Shown: in pieces, positions 46,564 through 54,385 of the stretch
How the letters are laid out: every line of letters starts with the position of its first letter
Numbering within the stretch: the first letter of the stretch is position 1
Source of the DNA: Streptomyces nojiriensis
Lineage (GTDB): Bacteria; Actinomycetota; Actinomycetes; Streptomycetales; Streptomycetaceae
Direction of reading: 5' to 3'
DNA: 64,000 bases
Assembly: GCF_017639205.1 (NCBI RefSeq)
Contig: NZ_CP071139.1
Span: 7,439,501-7,503,500 of the forward strand
The notes under the pieces: model-generated
Database searches by the model: none
What the model was told of the DNA's origin: nothing
Seen by the model: the letters and a program-made list of their open reading frames with translations, nothing else
Program-made: the position numbers and the translations under genes

Positions 46564-48234
46564 ATGTTCGCTCAGCTTCCCGGCGTACAGTCCGCCCTCA
46601 CGGCCCTGTCCGCCGACGACCCCCACGAGATCGGTGGCTACCGCCTCCACGCCCGGCTCGGCTCCGGCGGCATGGGGGTGGTCTACCTGGCGTACACGCC
46701 GGGCGGCCGGCCCATCGCGCTGAAGGCCGTCCGGCGGGAGTTCGCCGCGGACCCGGAGTTCCGCGAGCGCTTCGCCCAGGAGGTGGCGAGCGCCCGCAGG
46801 ATCCACGGCCTCTTCACGGCGCAGGTGGTCGATTCGGGCGAGGACGACCACACCCCGTGGCTGGCCACGGCCTACGTGCCCGGCCCCTCGCTGCACCAGG
46901 TCGTGCAGCGGCACGGGCCGCTGCCGGTGCGTACCGTGCTGCTGCTCGTCGCCGGCATCGCCGAGGCCCTCCAGGAGATCCACCGGGTGGGCGTCGTCCA
47001 CCGGGACCTCAAACCGGCGAACGTGCTCATCGCGGGGGACGGTCCGCGGGTGATCGACTTCGGGATCGCGCGCGCCGCCGACGCCGCCGCCCTGACCGGC
47101 GTCGGCCTGCGGATCGGCACCGCTGCGTTCATGGCGCCGGAGCAGGCGCTGGGCCACCCGGTGACACCGGCGACCGACGTGTTCGCGCTCGGGGCGCTCG
47201 CCGGGTTCGTGGCGGGCGGGGTGCCGCCCTTCGGGAACGGGCCGGAGTCCGGCGCCCTGTACCGGGTGGTCCACGAGCATCCGGACCTCGGCCGGATCCC
47301 CCGCGAGCTGCACGACCTGCTGTCGTGGTGCCTGGCCAAGTCTCCGCAGGACCGTCCCACGACCGCCGATCTGATCGCGGCCGTCCACGCGCACCCCCTC
47401 GTGGGTCCGCGGCCGGAGTTCACCGAAGGCTGGCTGCCCCGACCGGTGCTGGAGGAGGTCGGGGACCGGGCCGGCGCCGGCCCGGCCGGGGAGCCCGCGG
47501 GGTCCGGCCGGCCGGGGCCGCCCGTACCGGAGCACCTCCGGGCGACCGTGGCGGCGGCCGCGTACCCCGCCCCCGGACCGGGCGGAACCATGCCGTACGC
47601 CCCGAGCCCCGGCCCGGCCGCGGGCCGGGCCCCGCATCCGGCCCCGCATCCGGCCCCGGCGGCCCCCGTGCTCCCTGCGGCCCCCGTGACCCCGGCGCGC
47701 CGGGACCGGCGGCGCGACCGGAGCCGGCTGCCCGCGGCCGCCCTGGCCGCCGCGGCCCTGCTGGCCTGCGGAGGCGGCGCCTACTGGTTCGGCTTCCCCC
47801 CGGAGGAGGGCGATGCCCCCGCCGCGGAACCGACCGCCGCCCCGTCCCGGCCGGCGGCCTCCGCGTACGTGCCCGGATACGCGCAGGCCGAGCTCACCGC
47901 CCCGGATTCCGGATACGAGTTCGACCTGCGTGCCGGAAAGGTGGTTCCCGTCGAGACGGCCGCCTGGTACCTCGCACGCGGCTCCGACGCCTTCCTCCTC
48001 TCCGAGGAGTCCGACGCCTTCGTCGCGGACGGAAGCGGAGAGCTGACCCCGGACGACTGTGCACGGGGCATCGAGACCCGGCCCGTGACGGCCCTGCCCT
48101 TCAAGGCGCTCGCGAAGGAGCGCCCCTTCTGCGTACGAAGCCCTGACCAGCGGGAAGTCGCGATCGTACGGCTCGTCGAGGCGACCTCCGCAGGGTCCGT
48201 GACGATCGCCGTCGAGCAGTTCCGCAAGAGCTGA
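46564..48234 (+). CDS. Transmembrane serine/threonine protein kinase
   Basis: 556 residues. The kinase domain (about 20-285) has the glycine loop GSGGMGVVYLA, catalytic loop VVHRDLKPANVL, DFGIARA and MAPEQA. A Pro/Ala-rich linker follows, then one transmembrane segment (AAALAAAALLACGGGAYWFGF, about 393-413) and an extracellular domain of about 140 residues with one conserved-looking Cys pair (DDCARGIE, RPFCVRS); no PASTA repeats. Divergent from TetR 1, so it may belong to the same regulon, but its role there is unknown. Confidence 0.9.
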   Translation: MFAQLPGVQSALTALSADDPHEIGGYRLHARLGSGGMGVVYLAYTPGGRPIALKAVRREFAADPEFRERFAQEVASARRIHGLFTAQVVDSGEDDHTPWLATAYVPGPSLHQVVQRHGPLPVRTVLLLVAGIAEALQEIHRVGVVHRDLKPANVLIAGDGPRVIDFGIARAADAAALTGVGLRIGTAAFMAPEQALGHPVTPATDVFALGALAGFVAGGVPPFGNGPESGALYRVVHEHPDLGRIPRELHDLLSWCLAKSPQDRPTTADLIAAVHAHPLVGPRPEFTEGWLPRPVLEEVGDRAGAGPAGEPAGSGRPGPPVPEHLRATVAAAAYPAPGPGGTMPYAPSPGPAAGRAPHPAPHPAPAAPVLPAAPVTPARRDRRRDRSRLPAAALAAAALLACGGGAYWFGFPPEEGDAPAAEPTAAPSRPAASAYVPGYAQAELTAPDSGYEFDLRAGKVVPVETAAWYLARGSDAFLLSEESDAFVADGSGELTPDDCARGIETRPVTALPFKALAKERPFCVRSPDQREVAIVRLVEATSAGSVTIAVEQFRKS

Positions 48235-48283
48235 TCCCCGGAAGCGGAACCGGGTCCGCACGGCAGGTCGACACGCGGAAAGG

Positions 48284-48303
48284 TTGACTGAATTTTCAGT
48301 TAA
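48284..48303 (+). promoter_or_regulatory. Shared TetR-type operator, copy C
   Basis: TTGACTGAATTTTCAGTTAA, 19 of 20 matches to the best copy, 45 bases before deiminase 2. Confidence 0.85.
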
Positions 48304-48348
48304 GGCAAGGATGCCGTCCATCCCGCCCCTCCTCATCAGGGAGTCACC

Positions 48349-49518
48349 ATGGATATGAACCCCCGCACCTCTCGCCGGCGAGTGCTCCAGTTCGGCGCGG
48401 CGGCCCTGCCGCTGGCGGCCCTCGGCTCCACCCTCCCCTCGCTGGTGCAGACGGCCTCGGCCGCCCCGAACGGCACCGGCACGCTCCGCATGCCCGCCGA
48501 GACCGACCGGCACGTCCGGACGTACATGGCCTGGCCCGCCCTCTCCTCGGTCTGGGGCAGCGGCCTCTCGGCGGTGCGCAGGGACATCGCCGAGGTGGCC
48601 CACGTGATCTCGCGCTACGAGCCGGTCGTGGTGCTGGCGCGCCCCGGCCAGGCCGCCGAGGCCCGCTACCAGTGCGGACTGGGCGCCTACTACGGCATCC
48701 AGGTCATCGACATCCCCAACGACGACCTCTGGATCCGCGACTTCGGCCCCACGTTCGTCGTCGCCCCGGGTGCCGTGGCCGGCGTGGACACCAACTTCAA
48801 CGGCTGGGGCAAGGCCGGTACGAAGTTCGCACAGCCCTTCGCCAACGACGCGGCGGCGGCCCGCACGCTCCTCGCCGAGTACGAGGTGAACCGGATCCGG
48901 GCCGGCTTCGTCGGCGAGGGCGGCTCGCTGGAAACCGACGGCGAGGGAACCCTGCTGGCCACGGTCAGTTCGATGGTGAACGCCAACCGGAACCCGGGCA
49001 TGAGCCAGGCGCAGGTCGAGCAGGCCGTGAAGACGGCGCTCGGCATCGACAAGGTGATCTGGGTGCCGGGCCTCGCCGGCGAGGACATCACCGACTGCCA
49101 CATCGATTGTCTGGCCCGCTTCACCGGTCCCGGCCGCGTCATCCTCGACAAGCCCGGCCCCGGCGCGGACAGGAAGTGGGTGGCCGTCTACGAGGAGACC
49201 AAGCGGGCCCTGCAGAGCGCCACCGACGCCCGGGGCCGCCGCCTGTCGATCACCGAGCTGCCCGGCCCGGACCGGCGCGAGATCACCGGCCGGGGCGATG
49301 AGTTCCTCTCCAGCTACACCAACTACTACACGGCGAACGGCGCGGTGATCGCGCCGCGGTTCGGCGACGGCTATGCCGACGGCGTCGCCTACGCCATCCT
49401 CCAGGCCGCCTACCCGGGTTACCGCGTCGAGCAGCTGCCGATCGACGGCATCGCCTCCGGTGGCGGCGGAATCCACTGCGCCACCCAGTCCCACCCGGCC
49501 GTGCCGCCGGCCGTCTGA
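48349..49518 (+). CDS. Exported agmatine/peptidyl-arginine deiminase paralogue 2
   Basis: 389 residues with a twin-arginine signal (TSRRRVLQFGAAALPLAALGS...ASAA). Deiminase motifs are WIRDFGPTFV, TNFNGWGKAG, GEGGSLETDGEGTL, DCHIDC and catalytic C377 in GGGGIHCATQSHP. Predicted to act outside the membrane. Operator copy C precedes it, and the TetR 2 gene follows (122 bases). AGGGAG is the ribosome binding site. Confidence 0.9.
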   Translation: MDMNPRTSRRRVLQFGAAALPLAALGSTLPSLVQTASAAPNGTGTLRMPAETDRHVRTYMAWPALSSVWGSGLSAVRRDIAEVAHVISRYEPVVVLARPGQAAEARYQCGLGAYYGIQVIDIPNDDLWIRDFGPTFVVAPGAVAGVDTNFNGWGKAGTKFAQPFANDAAAARTLLAEYEVNRIRAGFVGEGGSLETDGEGTLLATVSSMVNANRNPGMSQAQVEQAVKTALGIDKVIWVPGLAGEDITDCHIDCLARFTGPGRVILDKPGPGADRKWVAVYEETKRALQSATDARGRRLSITELPGPDRREITGRGDEFLSSYTNYYTANGAVIAPRFGDGYADGVAYAILQAAYPGYRVEQLPIDGIASGGGGIHCATQSHPAVPPAV

Positions 49519-49640
49519 TGGCCGGGCCGCCCCGGCCGGCGCGGCCGGTCCCGCCCGCCGGGGCGGCCCGCGCGCCCTCCGGCACCCCCGGTGACGGGCC
49601 GCGTACGTACGCACCCGATCATCCCGGTAAGGTGCGGAGC

Positions 49641-50222
49641 ATGTCGTCTCGTAGTACTCAGATCCTCGAAGCCGCCGCCCGGGTGATCGCCCGTCGCGGT
49701 GTACGCGGGCTGCGCGTGGAGGAGCTCGCGGCCGAGGCCGGCGTCTCCACCGCCCTGATCTACTACCACTTCAAGGACCGCACCGGCGTCCTGCGCCAGA
49801 CGCTGGAGTTCATCAACGACCGCGCCGAGCGCTACACCACCGACCGCGATCCGGACGACCCGCCGCTGACCCCGCGCGAAGAACTGGAAGAGACCCTCCT
49901 GCTGGAGCTCCAGGACACCGTGGAGGTACGGGAGAACAGCTCGGCCTGGGGTGAACTGCGGGCGAGCGCCGTCTTCGACGAGGTCCTGCGCGAGGACCTG
50001 GCGCGGGCCACCCTGGTGTGGGTCCAGGAGGTGGCCGCCCTGCTGGGCCAGGTCCAGCCGATGGTGCCGGCGTCCGCGCTGGCCGGGGCCGCCGAGCGGC
50101 TCACCGCCCTGCTGGAGGGGCTGAGCATGCGCTGGCTGAGCGGCGGCATCAAGATCGGCCACGCCCGCGAGCTGATGCGGGGCGCGATCGACGCCGAGCT
50201 CTCGGGTCTCGGGCAGGGCTGA
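49641..50222 (+). CDS. TetR-family regulator 2 of the deiminase/urease region
   Basis: 193 residues. HTH: RSTQILEAAARVIARRGVRGLRVEELAAEAGVSTALIYYHFKDRTGVLRQTLEF. The rest of the protein parallels TetR 1 (ENSSAWGELRASAVFDEVLREDL versus ENSTAWGELRAHAIFDPELREEL), so one arose by duplication of the other. No operator copy directly precedes it; it may be co-transcribed with deiminase 2. Confidence 0.92.
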   Translation: MSSRSTQILEAAARVIARRGVRGLRVEELAAEAGVSTALIYYHFKDRTGVLRQTLEFINDRAERYTTDRDPDDPPLTPREELEETLLLELQDTVEVRENSSAWGELRASAVFDEVLREDLARATLVWVQEVAALLGQVQPMVPASALAGAAERLTALLEGLSMRWLSGGIKIGHARELMRGAIDAELSGLGQG

Positions 50223-50230
50223 CCTCCGCC

Positions 50231-50257
50231 GGCCGGGGCCGTTCCACGCCCCCGGCC
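50231..50257 (+). terminator. Hairpin terminator after TetR 2
   Basis: The stem GGCCGGGG/CCCCGGCC with an 11-base loop, 8 bases after the stop codon. The following 457 bases up to the urease leader hold only operator D; I see no gene there. Confidence 0.65.
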
Positions 50258-50457
50258 CGCCCCGGCGTCGCCCGGTCATCGCCCTGGCACCGCACCTCTC
50301 CCACCCCTGGCTCCACTCCCGGTCTCGCGGCCCCCGCGTGTTTCCCGGGTGCTTCCCGCGCGCCTCCGGCAGGTCTCCCGTAGGTCTCCGGCAGGCCCCC
50401 TGCTCGACTCCCACTCGTCTCCCGTGATTCCTTGCCGACCCGGGTACGTTCAGACTC

Positions 50458-50477
50458 TTGACTGAATTTTCAGTCAA
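50458..50477. promoter_or_regulatory. Shared TetR-type operator, copy D (best copy)
   Basis: TTGACTGAATTTTCAGTCAA: 9-bp perfect arms TTGACTGAA/TTCAGTCAA around TT. It lies 257 bases before the urease leader ORF in a region otherwise poor in signals. Confidence 0.9.
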
Positions 50478-50714
50478 TGTCAGAGTGAGGATTCCGAGCA
50501 GGGCGGACCCCATCTCCCGCCCCCTCGGACCGCCGGCCGGCCCGTGCAACCTCACGGCCCGGGCCCGGCCCGCCCCCTCGACGTACTCCTCGACGCACCC
50601 CTTGAGGCGTCCCCCGCCGCGCCACCGGCCCTCGGCCGCCGCCTCGCGCACCACACATCCGGACGGCGACGCCCCGGCCCCGGCCGCACCCTCGCCCGCC
50701 TTCCGGAGGAAGGA

Positions 50715-50780
50715 ATGACCATGATGGTTTCGACCGGCCCCGACGCCGGGCGGGACAGCCGGGGGGCGTCATGCCCCTGA
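50715..50780 (+). CDS. Short leader ORF overlapping the urease start
   Basis: A 21-residue ORF (MTMMVSTGPDAGRDSRGASC...) behind a very strong ribosome binding site (AGGAGGAAGGA, 50706-50715). Its stop TGA (50778-50780) lies 8 to 10 bases inside ureAB, so translation of the two is coupled. It may act as a leader for the urease operon, or the strong ribosome binding site may only feed ribosomes to ureAB. I see no amino-acid run suggesting attenuation. Confidence 0.5.
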   Translation: MTMMVSTGPDAGRDSRGASCP

Positions 50781-51484
50781 CGCCCACCGAACGCGACCGG
50801 CTGTTGCTCTTCACCGCCGCCGAACTGGCCCGCGCCCGGCACGCCCGGGGACTGCGGCTCAACGTCCCCGAGGCGACTGCCCTGATCGCGGACACGGTGT
50901 GCGAGGCGGCGCGCGACGGGTTGCGCCTGGCCGACGCCCTCGAGCGGGGCCGTGGCGTCCTCGGCCCGGACGACGTGCTCCCCGGGGTCGTCGACATCGT
51001 CACCGAGATCCAGGTCGAGGCCGTCTTCGAGGACGGCACCCGCCTGGCCGCGATCAGCGAGCCCTTCGGTGCGTACGAGCGCGACGCGTCCGCCCCGGGC
51101 GCGGTCCTGCCCGCCTCGGACACGGTCGCGGCGCCGGACCCCGAGGTGACCCTGACCGTCCGCAACACCGCCGCCGTGCCGGTGAGCGTGACCTCGCACT
51201 TCCACTTCTTCGAGGCGAACCCGCGGCTCGACTTCGACCGCGCCGCGGCCTACGGGATGCGGCTGGCGGTGGCCGCCGGCTCCTCCACCCGGTTCGACTC
51301 CGGCGCCACCGTCGAGGTCGGCCTGGTCCCGGTGGGCGGGGACCGGATCGCGATCGGCTTCGCGGGCCTGGTCGACGGGCCCTTGGACGCACCCGGGGCC
51401 AAGGCGCTCGCCCTGGCGAAGGCGGCGGCCTGCGGGTATCTGGGCGCAGCCGCCGCCGGACACGAGGACGGAGACCGGGCGTGA
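50771..51484 (+). CDS. ureAB: Urease subunits gamma-beta, fused
   Basis: 237 residues. The N-terminal part (about 1-100) is the gamma subunit (LTPTERDRLLLFTAAELARARHARGLRLNVPEATALIADTVCEAARDG), the C-terminal part (about 105-215) the beta subunit (VRNTAAVPVSVTSHFHFFEANPRLDFDRAAAYGMRLAVAAGSSTRFDSG). This fusion is found in Helicobacter-type ureases and in the second urease of streptomycetes. It overlaps ureC by 4 bases (GTGA). Operator D lies upstream. Confidence 0.95.
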   Translation: MPLTPTERDRLLLFTAAELARARHARGLRLNVPEATALIADTVCEAARDGLRLADALERGRGVLGPDDVLPGVVDIVTEIQVEAVFEDGTRLAAISEPFGAYERDASAPGAVLPASDTVAAPDPEVTLTVRNTAAVPVSVTSHFHFFEANPRLDFDRAAAYGMRLAVAAGSSTRFDSGATVEVGLVPVGGDRIAIGFAGLVDGPLDAPGAKALALAKAAACGYLGAAAAGHEDGDRA

Positions 51485-53217
51485 GCAAGAAGATCCCGCA
51501 CAGCGATCACTGTGCGCCGGGCAGCCGGCACATCGACCCGCACGAGTACGCGTCCGTCTTCGGCCCCCGCGCCGGGGACCGGGTGCGGCTCGGTGACTCG
51601 GGGCTGACCGTCCGCGTCGAGCACGACGCGCAGAAGCCGGGGGACGAGTTCCTGGCGGGTTTCGGGAAGACGGCCCGTGACGGGCTGCACCTGAAGGCCG
51701 CCGCGGTGCGCGAGACCTGCGACGTGGTGATCAGCAACGTGCTGGTCATCGACGCCGTGCTCGGGATCCGCAAGGTGTCGATCGGTATCCGCGAGGGCCG
51801 GATCCACGCGATCGGCCGGGCCGGCAACCCCGACACCCTCGACGGCGTCGACGTGGTCGTCGGCACCGGCACGACGATCGTGTCCGGCGAGGGCCTGATC
51901 GCCACCGCCGGAGCCGTCGACACCCACGTCCACCTCCTCTCCCCCCGGATCATGGAAGCCTCGCTCGCGAGCGGCGTGACAACGATCATCGGCCAGGAGA
52001 TCGGGCCGAGTTGGGGCGTCGGCGTCAATTCGCCCTGGGCCCTCAAGCACGGCTTCAACGCTTTCGACGCCTGGCCGGTCAACATCGGCTTCCTCGCCCG
52101 AGGTTCCTCCTCGCACGATGCTCCCCTCGTAGAAGCGCTGGCCGAGGGCGGTGCCTGCGGGTTCAAGGTGCACGAGGACCTCGGGGCCCACACCCGGGCC
52201 CTGGACACGGCGCTGCGGGTGGCCGAGGAGCACGACGTGCAGGTGGCCCTGCACAGTGACGGTCTGAACGAGTGCCTGTCGGTCGAGGACACCCTGCGGG
52301 TGCTGGAAGGGCGGACCATCCACGCCTTCCACATCGAGGGCTGCGGCGGCGGGCACGTTCCCAACGTCCTGAAGATGGCGGGCGTTCCGAACGTCATCGG
52401 CTCCTCGACCAATCCCACGCTGCCGTTCGGCCGGGACGCGGTCGCCGAGCACTACGGCATGATCGTCTCCGTCCACGACCTCAAGCCCGACCTGCCCGGC
52501 GACGCCGCCATGGCCCGCGACCGCATCCGGGCCGGGACGATGGGTGCCGAGGACGTACTCCACGACCTCGGGGCCATCGGCATCACGTCCTCCGACGCGC
52601 AGGGCATGGGCCGGGCGGGCGAGACCATCCGCCGCACCTTCGCGATGGCTGCCAAGATGAAGGGCGAGCTCGGCCCGATGGACGGCGACGGCGAGGGCGA
52701 CGACAACGCCCGCGTCCTGCGCTACATCGCCAAACTCACCATCAACCCGGCCATCGCCCACGGACTCGCCCACGAGATCGGCTCCATCGAAGTCGGCAAA
52801 CTCGCCGACATCGTCCTGTGGCGCCCGCAGTTCTTCGGCGCCAAGCCCCAGCTCGTACTGAAGTCCGGCTTCCCCGCCTACGGCGTCACCGGCGACCCGA
52901 ACGCCGCCACCGACTGCTGCGAACCGCTGGTCCTCGGGCCCCTGTTCGGCGCGCACGGCGCCGCGCCCGCCGACCTCTCGGTCGCCTTCGTCAGCCGCGC
53001 CGCCGCCGAGTCGGGCTCCTCCGGGGTCCTGGCCACCCGGCGCCGCCGGGTCGCCGTACGCGGCACGCGCGGTATCGGGCCGAGGGACATGGTCGGCAAC
53101 GCCCGCCTCGGCGAGGTCGACGTGAACGCCCGGACCGGGCTCGTGACGCTCGACGGTGAGCCCCTGCGGTCCGAGCCGGCCCAGCAGGTCTCCCTGAACC
53201 GCCTCTATTTCCTCTAG
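51481..53217 (+). CDS. ureC: Urease catalytic subunit alpha (divergent)
   Basis: Hydrolyses urea to ammonia and carbamate with a di-nickel site. Aligned by eye with the Klebsiella enzyme, residues keep an offset of about 12: the metal-bridging carbamylated Lys is K229 (GFKVHEDLG), ligands H149/H151 (DTHVHL), H258 (LHSDGLNE), H284 (FHIEGCGGGH) and D372 (ITSSDAQ), and the catalytic flap His H332 is kept. The flap Cys (C319 of Klebsiella) is V331 and the following His is D333, so it is divergent. 578 residues. No accessory genes (ureDEFG) are within the window. GTG start in a 4-base overlap with ureAB. Confidence 0.93.
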   Translation: MSKKIPHSDHCAPGSRHIDPHEYASVFGPRAGDRVRLGDSGLTVRVEHDAQKPGDEFLAGFGKTARDGLHLKAAAVRETCDVVISNVLVIDAVLGIRKVSIGIREGRIHAIGRAGNPDTLDGVDVVVGTGTTIVSGEGLIATAGAVDTHVHLLSPRIMEASLASGVTTIIGQEIGPSWGVGVNSPWALKHGFNAFDAWPVNIGFLARGSSSHDAPLVEALAEGGACGFKVHEDLGAHTRALDTALRVAEEHDVQVALHSDGLNECLSVEDTLRVLEGRTIHAFHIEGCGGGHVPNVLKMAGVPNVIGSSTNPTLPFGRDAVAEHYGMIVSVHDLKPDLPGDAAMARDRIRAGTMGAEDVLHDLGAIGITSSDAQGMGRAGETIRRTFAMAAKMKGELGPMDGDGEGDDNARVLRYIAKLTINPAIAHGLAHEIGSIEVGKLADIVLWRPQFFGAKPQLVLKSGFPAYGVTGDPNAATDCCEPLVLGPLFGAHGAAPADLSVAFVSRAAAESGSSGVLATRRRRVAVRGTRGIGPRDMVGNARLGEVDVNARTGLVTLDGEPLRSEPAQQVSLNRLYFL

Positions 53218-53227
53218 GCCGTTTCTC

Positions 53228-53247
53228 TTGACTGAATTTTCAGTCGA
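53228..53247 (+). promoter_or_regulatory. Shared TetR-type operator, copy E
   Basis: TTGACTGAATTTTCAGTCGA, 19 of 20 matches to copy D, only 10 bases after the ureC stop and 37 bases before deiminase 3. The bases before it (CTAGGCCGTTTCTC) resemble the end of the MITE-like elements 2 and 3. Confidence 0.85.
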
Positions 53248-53284
53248 ATGGAAGACTCCACCCACGCAAGAAATGAGACACCTG

Positions 53285-54298
53285 ATGACCGAATTCCGTA
53301 TGCCCGCCGAGTGGTCCCCGCACGACGGCTGTCTGATGGCCTGGCCCACCCGCGAGGAGCTGTGGGGCAGCGTGCTCACCGACGTGAAGGAGGAGTACGC
53401 GAACGTCGCCCGCGCCATCGCCGCGTTCGAGCCCGTGACGATGGTCGCCCCGCCCGGCTTCGGCGAGGACGCCCGTACGCTGTGCGGCGACGGCGTCACC
53501 GTCATCGAGCTGCCGCTCGACGACTCCTGGTTCCGCGACTCCGCCCCGCTCTTCGTCCTCGACGGCGACGGCAACCGCGCCGGGGTGGACTTCCGCTTCA
53601 ACGCCTGGGGCCGCAAGCACCACCCGTTCGACGCCGACGACCGGATCAGCGGCCTGCTGCTGGAGCACCTCGGGATCGACCGGATCCCCTCCGGCATGAT
53701 CCTCGAAGGCGGGGCCGTCACCGTCGACGGCGAGGGCACGCTGATCACCACCGAGCAGTGCCTCCTGCACCCGAACCGCAACCCCGGCATGAGCCGCGAC
53801 CAGATCGAGGCCGAGCTGAAGTCTCGGCTCGGTGTCACCAAGGTCATCTGGCTCCCGTACGGCGGCCTGCTCGACACCGAGACCGACGGTCACGTCGACG
53901 GCGTCTGCGCCTTCGCCGCCCCGGGCACGGTCGTCATCTCCCTGCCCTCCGACCCGGACCACCCCGACCACGCCCGCATGCGCGCCAACCGCGCCGTGCT
54001 GGAGGCCACCACCGACGCCCGCGGCCGCCGCCTGGAGATCATCGAGGTGCCGCAGACCGCCTTCGCCGACCTGGCCGACGGCGAGATCGAGGTGTCGTAC
54101 CTCAACTACTACGTCGCCAACGGCGGCGTCGTCGTCCCGGTGGCCGGCGTGCCCCAGGACGAGGAAGCCCTCGCCGTGATCGCCACGGCCTACCCGGGCC
54201 GCAAGGTCGTCGGGGTACGGGCGCTCGCCATCGCGTTCGGCGGCGGCGGCGTCCACTGCATCACCCAGCAGATCCCCGCAGTGCGGACCACCGTCTGA
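53285..54298 (+). CDS. aguA: Cytosolic agmatine deiminase paralogue 3
   Basis: 337 residues, no signal sequence. Starts MTEFRMPAEWSPHDGCLMAWP, the standard N-terminus of agmatine deiminases. Motifs are WFRDSAPLFV, FRFNAWGRKH, LEGGAVTVDGEGTL, DGHVDG and catalytic C325 in GGGGVHCITQQIP. It converts agmatine to N-carbamoylputrescine and ammonia. ATG 53285 is preferred over 53273. The best candidate in this region for a true agmatine deiminase; the gene is followed by a hairpin and then the ABC importer. Confidence 0.92.
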   Translation: MTEFRMPAEWSPHDGCLMAWPTREELWGSVLTDVKEEYANVARAIAAFEPVTMVAPPGFGEDARTLCGDGVTVIELPLDDSWFRDSAPLFVLDGDGNRAGVDFRFNAWGRKHHPFDADDRISGLLLEHLGIDRIPSGMILEGGAVTVDGEGTLITTEQCLLHPNRNPGMSRDQIEAELKSRLGVTKVIWLPYGGLLDTETDGHVDGVCAFAAPGTVVISLPSDPDHPDHARMRANRAVLEATTDARGRRLEIIEVPQTAFADLADGEIEVSYLNYYVANGGVVVPVAGVPQDEEALAVIATAYPGRKVVGVRALAIAFGGGGVHCITQQIPAVRTTV

Positions 54299-54319
54299 CC
54301 CGGGAAACCGGCCGCTCCC

Positions 54320-54343
54320 GGCGGACCGCTCCGGCGGTCCGCC
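54320..54343 (+). terminator. Hairpin between deiminase 3 and the importer operon
   Basis: A perfect 10-bp stem GGCGGACCGC/GCGGTCCGCC with a TCCG loop. It may end the deiminase transcript or let a fraction read through into the importer. Confidence 0.7.
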
Positions 54344-54385
54344 CGCTCCTCCCCCCGCATCCCTCACGGAATAGAGAGCGCGACG

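Noticed and set aside
49641..50222. Operator copy directly before TetR 2
   Set aside because: The 120 bases upstream do not contain the palindrome; the nearest copies are at 48284 and 50458.
50458..50718. 86-codon ORF beginning at the TTG of operator D
   Set aside because: Starts inside the palindrome, has no ribosome binding site and is a low-complexity Pro/Arg/Ser run; treated as non-coding.
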